A DNA stretch of 64,000 nucleotides. It comes from Streptomyces ureilyticus. GTDB lineage: Bacteria > Actinomycetota > Actinomycetes > Streptomycetales > Streptomycetaceae. Position 1 is the first letter of the stretch; every line of letters starts with the position of its first letter. Below, piece after piece: positions 60,418-64,000 of the stretch. Both the position numbers and the translations under genes were made by a program. Where the stretch lies: contig NZ_JAAKZX010000026.1 of assembly GCF_011045025.1 (NCBI RefSeq), forward strand, positions 1 to 64,000. The letters are read 5' to 3'. Under the pieces are notes generated by a model. The model ran no database searches and was not told where the DNA came from. It saw nothing but the letters and a program-made list of their open reading frames with translations.

Positions 60418-60924
60418 TCAGGCCCTCGCGAACTTGGCAACGTACTCGTCGAAGGGCTCGATGCCGACTTCTGCACGGAGTTCGTCCATGCGCTCGGGCT
60501 CTTCACAGGGCCAGGGAACCGGTGCCCCGTCCTTCACGCCGGCGATCTGAGTGCCGTAGATCTGCTTGCGGCCCTCATTGACCAGCGTGCGGTCGCGCAG
60601 AAAGGCCAGCTCGCGTGGGCTGGCCGAGCCTGCCGACACCGCCTGCTGCATCAGCTGGAGAGCGCGTCGCTGAACTTCGAGCTGCCGGTCAGCATGCTGG
60701 GCGATCAGCCACGCTGCGCGCGCGGCCTCCTGGCCGACCAGTTCCTCCGTCGGCCAGCCATACTCATCCATGATCTCGCCGAGCCGGTCACCGTGCTGCG
60801 CGGTCAGGCGCCGCCAGGCCAACTGCTCGGCAGGGTCGTCGCTGTTCGCGAGGACCGCGGACTGGTGATCCGCCGCGGCCATGTCCGCGAGTTCCACGGC
60901 CAGCGCGGCAACGTCATACGCCAC
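60418..60924 (-). CDS. DUF6624-like hypothetical protein
   Basis: A 168-residue, mostly helical, soluble protein. The run WRRLTAQHGDRLGEIMDEYGWP, followed by EELVGQEAARAAWLIAQHAD and later FLRDRTLVNEGRKQIYGTQI, is the pattern of DUF6624 proteins, whose activity is unknown. The conserved His, Asp and Gln residues could form a site, but no fold-specific catalytic motif is recognised. GTG 60924 has GGGGAG 6 nt upstream and is preferred over TTG 60930. It lies between the tendamistat-like gene and a divergent DinB gene. Confidence 0.75.
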   Translation of the reverse strand: MAYDVAALAVELADMAAADHQSAVLANSDDPAEQLAWRRLTAQHGDRLGEIMDEYGWPTEELVGQEAARAAWLIAQHADRQLEVQRRALQLMQQAVSAGSASPRELAFLRDRTLVNEGRKQIYGTQIAGVKDGAPVPWPCEEPERMDELRAEVGIEPFDEYVAKFARA

Positions 60925-61082
60925 TCTCAACTCCCCGGTCAGACCAGTGCGTTGTGCTCGTTGCCCGCAAGCCTAAAGGCACAAATCAGGCGTAAAGATC
61001 ATTCCGAGGAACGGTGACAGGCACCTCCGCGCACCGGGATAATGGATCTACCTCGTGCAGGCACGGATGAGGAGCACGGTCA

Positions 61083-61592
61083 GTGACCAGCGACAACCGC
61101 ATAGGACCGCCCAAACTTGGAAGCGAACGCGACATGCTGCGGGCCTTCCTCGACTACCACCGCGCGACCCTCGCCATGAAGTGCGAGGGGCTGACCGACG
61201 AGGAGTTGCGGCGGCAGTCGATGCCGCCGTCCACGCTGTCGTTGCTCGGGCTGGTGCGGCACATGGCGGAGGTGGAGCGGGCCTGGTTCCGGCGGGTGTT
61301 CGAGGACCACGATGCGCCCATGGTGTGGTCCGGCAAGGTCGACTTTCAGGCGGCGTACGACGCGAGCGCTTCGACGAGGGGCGAGGCATTCGGGGCCTGG
61401 GAGGCCGAGGTGGAGAACTCGCGTCGTATCGAGCGGGAGGCTGGGTCCCTGGACCAGGCCGGGTATCAGCCGAGGTGGGGCGAGGACGTATCGCTGCGGA
61501 TGGTGATGGTGCACGTGCTCCTGGAGTACGGCCGCCACAACGGGCACGCGGACTTTCTGCGTGAGGGTGTCGACGGGACGGTGGGCGCCTGA
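61083..61592 (+). CDS. DinB family protein (DUF664)
   Basis: A 169-residue DinB-fold protein closely resembling the product of 23522-24082. Key blocks are LRAFLDYHRATLAMKCEGLTD, LSLLGLVRHMAEVERAWFRR (His ligand) and VHVLLEYGRHNGHADFLREG (His-x3-His). The GTG start at 61083 is preceded by GAGGAG; GATAAT near 61038 could be a -10 box. Likely metal-dependent, thiol-cofactor chemistry; substrate unknown. About 100 nt upstream of the RibD_C-like gene on the same strand. Confidence 0.9.
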   Translation: MTSDNRIGPPKLGSERDMLRAFLDYHRATLAMKCEGLTDEELRRQSMPPSTLSLLGLVRHMAEVERAWFRRVFEDHDAPMVWSGKVDFQAAYDASASTRGEAFGAWEAEVENSRRIEREAGSLDQAGYQPRWGEDVSLRMVMVHVLLEYGRHNGHADFLREGVDGTVGA

Positions 61593-61695
61593 ATCCACGG
61601 GAGCCACCAACCTCGCGGGGGATGTCGAATGCGGCGGTTCCCGATCGACGCGAGAGTGACTGCACCACATCCCAGGACTCCAGGAGCGCCCCATC

Positions 61696-62316
61696 GTGAC
61701 CGTGACCGTAACCGCGGATCTGGCTATCTCCCTCGACGGCTACGTCGCCGGCCCCAACGTCACCCTCGACAACCCAGGAGGCGACGGCGCCGAGCCGCTC
61801 TTCGAGTGGATCCACAACCTGGCGAGCTGGCGGGAGCGCCAGGGCATGAACGGCGGGGAGGAGAACCGCGACTCCGAGCTGATGCGCGAGTGGTTCGACG
61901 CCACCGGAGCCGTGGTCATGGGGCGGATGATGTACGACACAGGCGAGGAGTTCTGGGGCGACAACCCGCCCTTCCGGGCCCCAGTCTTCGTTCTCACCCA
62001 CCGCCCGCGGCCGACCCTGGTCAAGGAAGGCGGCACCACCTTCACCTTCGTCACCGACGGCATCCACAGCGCCCTCGACCAGGCGAAGGCCGCCGCCGGC
62101 GACAGGAACGTCGACATCGCGGGCGGCGCGAGCACGGTGCAGCAGTACCTCAAGGAGGGGCTCATCGACGAGCTCCAACTGCACGTGGTGCCCGCACTCC
62201 TCGGAGCGGGCCTGCGGCTCTTCGAGGGCCTGGGCGCCGAGCGGCGAACCCTCGAGCCGATCAGGGTGGTCGACACGCCCCTCGCCACCCACCTCAAGTA
62301 CCGGTTCACGAAGTGA
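61696..62316 (+). CDS. Dihydrofolate reductase/RibD C-terminal family protein
   Basis: A 206-residue protein of the DHFR-like RibD_C group. It opens VTVTADLAISLDGYVAGPN and has GAVVMGRMMYDTGEEFWG (about 72-89) and DIAGGASTVQQYLKEGLIDE (about 140-160), which form the NADPH and substrate sites in relatives. Unlike RibD it lacks a deaminase domain, and unlike FolA it lacks the classical DHFR motifs. Substrate unknown. GTG start. Confidence 0.9.
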   Translation: MTVTVTADLAISLDGYVAGPNVTLDNPGGDGAEPLFEWIHNLASWRERQGMNGGEENRDSELMREWFDATGAVVMGRMMYDTGEEFWGDNPPFRAPVFVLTHRPRPTLVKEGGTTFTFVTDGIHSALDQAKAAAGDRNVDIAGGASTVQQYLKEGLIDELQLHVVPALLGAGLRLFEGLGAERRTLEPIRVVDTPLATHLKYRFTK

Positions 62317-62401
62317 CCTAGCACAAATGAAGTTCGGGCGAGACGATCCAGCGTCGATCCTGCAACGGGTACAGGATCGCTGGTGCACCCTGCGCGGTCC
62401 G

Positions 62402-63655
62402 TCAGGGGCTCAGTTGCCACAGTGCGTCCATGGGCAGAGCCCGGATCCGGTCACCGAACGGCAGGGTCTGCTGTCCCGTGTAGAGGACGTAGCCGGCGAC
62501 AAACCGGTCTCCGAGCAGGTTGGCGAGATGTCGCAGCCCCGAAAGGTCCTCGGTGCGCACGGTGGCGCCTGCCTTGACCTCGACGCCGATCACATCGCCT
62601 CGCGGCGTCTCGATGACCGCGTCCACCTCTACCTTGTCCTTGGTCCGGTAGTGGAAGAGGCGGCCCTCCTGCTCGGACCAGGTCAGCTGGCGGGCGAGCT
62701 CCATTACGACGAGGTTCTCCAGCATGGCACCGGCGGCGCCGTCGGGCTCGGCCAGCCGGGAGGCATCCTGGCCCGTCAGATGGCAGGCGATCCCTGTGTC
62801 GACGAAGGCGAGTTTGCCCGTACCTACAGCCCTTCCCGTCAGCCCAGAAGTCCAGGCGGGAATGGTCTTGATCAGGAAGACCGAAGCGAGCAGTTCCAGA
62901 TAGCGCACCAGCGTGGTGCGGGGAATTCCGGAGGCGCCGGCGAGCGCTGCGGGAACCAGCAGCCCGCCCGTGCGCCCGGCAAGAAGACCGAGGAGCTTCA
63001 GGAGCTCGCCGTGCCGCTCGATGCTGGCGAGTTCCAGGACATCACGTTCGATCAGTGTCGAAAGATAGGCGTTGAAGAACGCGGTCCGGCGGCGGGGGGT
63101 GCGCTTGACCGCCTCGGGGAACCCGCCGACGACCGCACGGTCCAGATAGTCGCGCTTACGCAGAGGCGATGTTCGACTGAGGCCGGGGCCGTGGGTGAAT
63201 GCCGCGTCGACGAACCGGTCCGGCCCACCGCTGAGCTCCCCCTGCGAGAACGGCCAGAGTTCGATGACTTCCATCCGGCCGGGCAGCGCGTCCGGCAGCG
63301 TCCGCATAGCAAGGATCCGTGAGGATCCGGTCAGCAGGAAGCGCCCCGGTGTGGGATCGAGGTCGACGGCCACCTTGATCGCGCTGAGGAGTTCCGGCGC
63401 TAGCTGGATTTCGTCGATGAGCATCATCGAGTCGTGCTCGACGAATCCGGTGGGATCATCCTTAGCGGCGCGCACGGTCGCCGCGTCGTCGAGCAGACGC
63501 AGCACGGGGTCGTCGCGGTGCGCGGCGGTCAGGCGGGTCAATGTTGACTTCCCCGCTTGTCGAGCGCCGTTGACCAGCACCACGCGCGTGTCGTCGAGCG
63601 CTTCCGCGACGAGGTTCTCGGCATGGCGCCGAACCAGATCATTGCGAGTTGCCAT
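62402..63655 (-). CDS. AAA ATPase with DUF4143 C-terminal domain
   Basis: A 417-residue protein. Walker A is GARQAGKST (residues 30-38), Walker B MLIDEIQ (78-84), with sensor GRFLLTGSSR (about 105). The C-terminal DUF4143 region (about 200-370) ends in a PD-(D/E)xK-like motif, KVEVDAVIETPRGDVIGVEV then KAG (about 350-372). Such proteins are common single genes in bacteria; roles in defence or addiction have been suggested, but none is established. No partner gene is adjacent. The gene has slightly different composition from neighbours, so transfer is possible. Confidence 0.88.
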   Translation of the reverse strand: MATRNDLVRRHAENLVAEALDDTRVVLVNGARQAGKSTLTRLTAAHRDDPVLRLLDDAATVRAAKDDPTGFVEHDSMMLIDEIQLAPELLSAIKVAVDLDPTPGRFLLTGSSRILAMRTLPDALPGRMEVIELWPFSQGELSGGPDRFVDAAFTHGPGLSRTSPLRKRDYLDRAVVGGFPEAVKRTPRRRTAFFNAYLSTLIERDVLELASIERHGELLKLLGLLAGRTGGLLVPAALAGASGIPRTTLVRYLELLASVFLIKTIPAWTSGLTGRAVGTGKLAFVDTGIACHLTGQDASRLAEPDGAAGAMLENLVVMELARQLTWSEQEGRLFHYRTKDKVEVDAVIETPRGDVIGVEVKAGATVRTEDLSGLRHLANLLGDRFVAGYVLYTGQQTLPFGDRIRALPMDALWQLSP

Positions 63656-63910
63656 GCACTCCAGAGTGCCACCACCATCAAGATCAATGGTCACTTGGAC
63701 GGATTATTGATGGACATCCAGCCGGACGAGTGATGGGCATTCGGACGGACGATGCCCCATTCGATCAATCGACCGACCAAGCTGCAGATCCTGAGCGATC
63801 AAGCTCCTCGGTGAGCCACTTCTGGGCAGGGGGCACGTCTCACGCGGTGCCCGCCACCAGGTCACGGGTACGTTCTTCTTACCGACGTCGAGCGGTGAGG
63901 GGTTGCTGGG

Positions 63911-64000
63911 GTGCTCACGCTGATGGAGATCGCCGAGGACCCGGTTGTCCTGAAGCGCCGCCTGGATCTGCGTGACGGGACGGAAGTCGTCTTTCGCCCA
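63911..64000 (+). CDS. Start of a gene running off the window, GNAT-like
   Basis: Thirty codons are visible, from GTG 63911 with GAGGGG 9 nt upstream (ATG 63923 is an alternative). The opening VLKRRLDLRDGTEVVFRP resembles the start of GNAT acetyltransferases (beta-1 strand and RPL-type entry). The rest is outside the window, so the assignment is tentative. Confidence 0.4.
   Translation, partial: MLTLMEIAEDPVVLKRRLDLRDGTEVVFRP

Overview
The window reads as a Streptomyces chromosome segment. It has very high GC coding DNA, GTG/TTG starts with GGAGG sites, many ATGA/GTGA gene overlaps, ectoine and 5-hydroxyectoine genes, several mycothiol-type DinB proteins, ECF sigma factors, a DmdR/IdeR-type iron box and twin-arginine secreted hydrolases. 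No rRNA, CRISPR array or polyketide/NRPS core gene is visible.

Layout. (1) 1-3.5 kb: a divergent siderophore module (acetyltransferase and penicillin-acylase-type Ntn hydrolase against a siderophore-interacting flavoprotein) around one 19-bp iron box. (2) 3.5-9.4 kb: core genes (HhH-GPD protein, maleylpyruvate isomerase-like protein, LytR_C protein, upp, tadA, tRNA-Ser(CGA)); four consecutive same-strand genes have a -10-like hexamer exactly 6 nt before the start codon, as leaderless genes do. (3) 9.4-14.8 kb: a decayed integrative element next to tRNA-Ser, with integrase, excisionase and primase/helicase remnants each broken by frameshift, followed by an IS3 orfA scrap and a TnpB-type nuclease gene whose product has no zinc ribbon. 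(4) 14.8-24 kb: cupin, GNAT, DsbA/FrnE, class V aminotransferase, an ECF sigma with an anti-sigma/DinB fusion, and the ectABCD operon with a 9-bp tandem repeat between ectA and ectB. (5) 24-35.7 kb: an aldehyde dehydrogenase divergent from an IclR regulator, a two-component system with a membrane partner, a penicillin-binding protein, an NCS2 purine permease, and a SigE-type sigma gene with its downstream membrane protein.

(6) 35.8-57.7 kb is the centrepiece: a large pectin and arabinan utilisation locus. Secreted enzymes are pectate lyases of families PL3, PL9 and PL1 (two), pectin methylesterase, rhamnogalacturonan acetylesterase, an alpha/beta-hydrolase esterase and two GH43 proteins. A sugar-binding lipoprotein and two ABC permeases import the products (no ATPase gene, as usual for Streptomyces carbohydrate importers that share MsiK). 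A GntR-led operon adds a DHDPS-family lyase, an IlvD/Edd sugar-acid dehydratase, a Gfo/Idh/MocA oxidoreductase and a DUF6807 protein. With the aldehyde dehydrogenase at 25-26.5 kb this could form an oxidative sugar-acid route ending at 2-oxoglutarate (inference). A structured non-coding segment resembling the 3' end of a TnpB transposon lies inside the locus between the GH43 and PL1 genes.

(7) 58-64 kb: DinB-family proteins, a zinc-free MDR oxidoreductase, a small secreted tendamistat-like protein, a DUF6624-like protein, a RibD_C-like reductase, a lone AAA/DUF4143 ATPase and the start of a gene running off the end.
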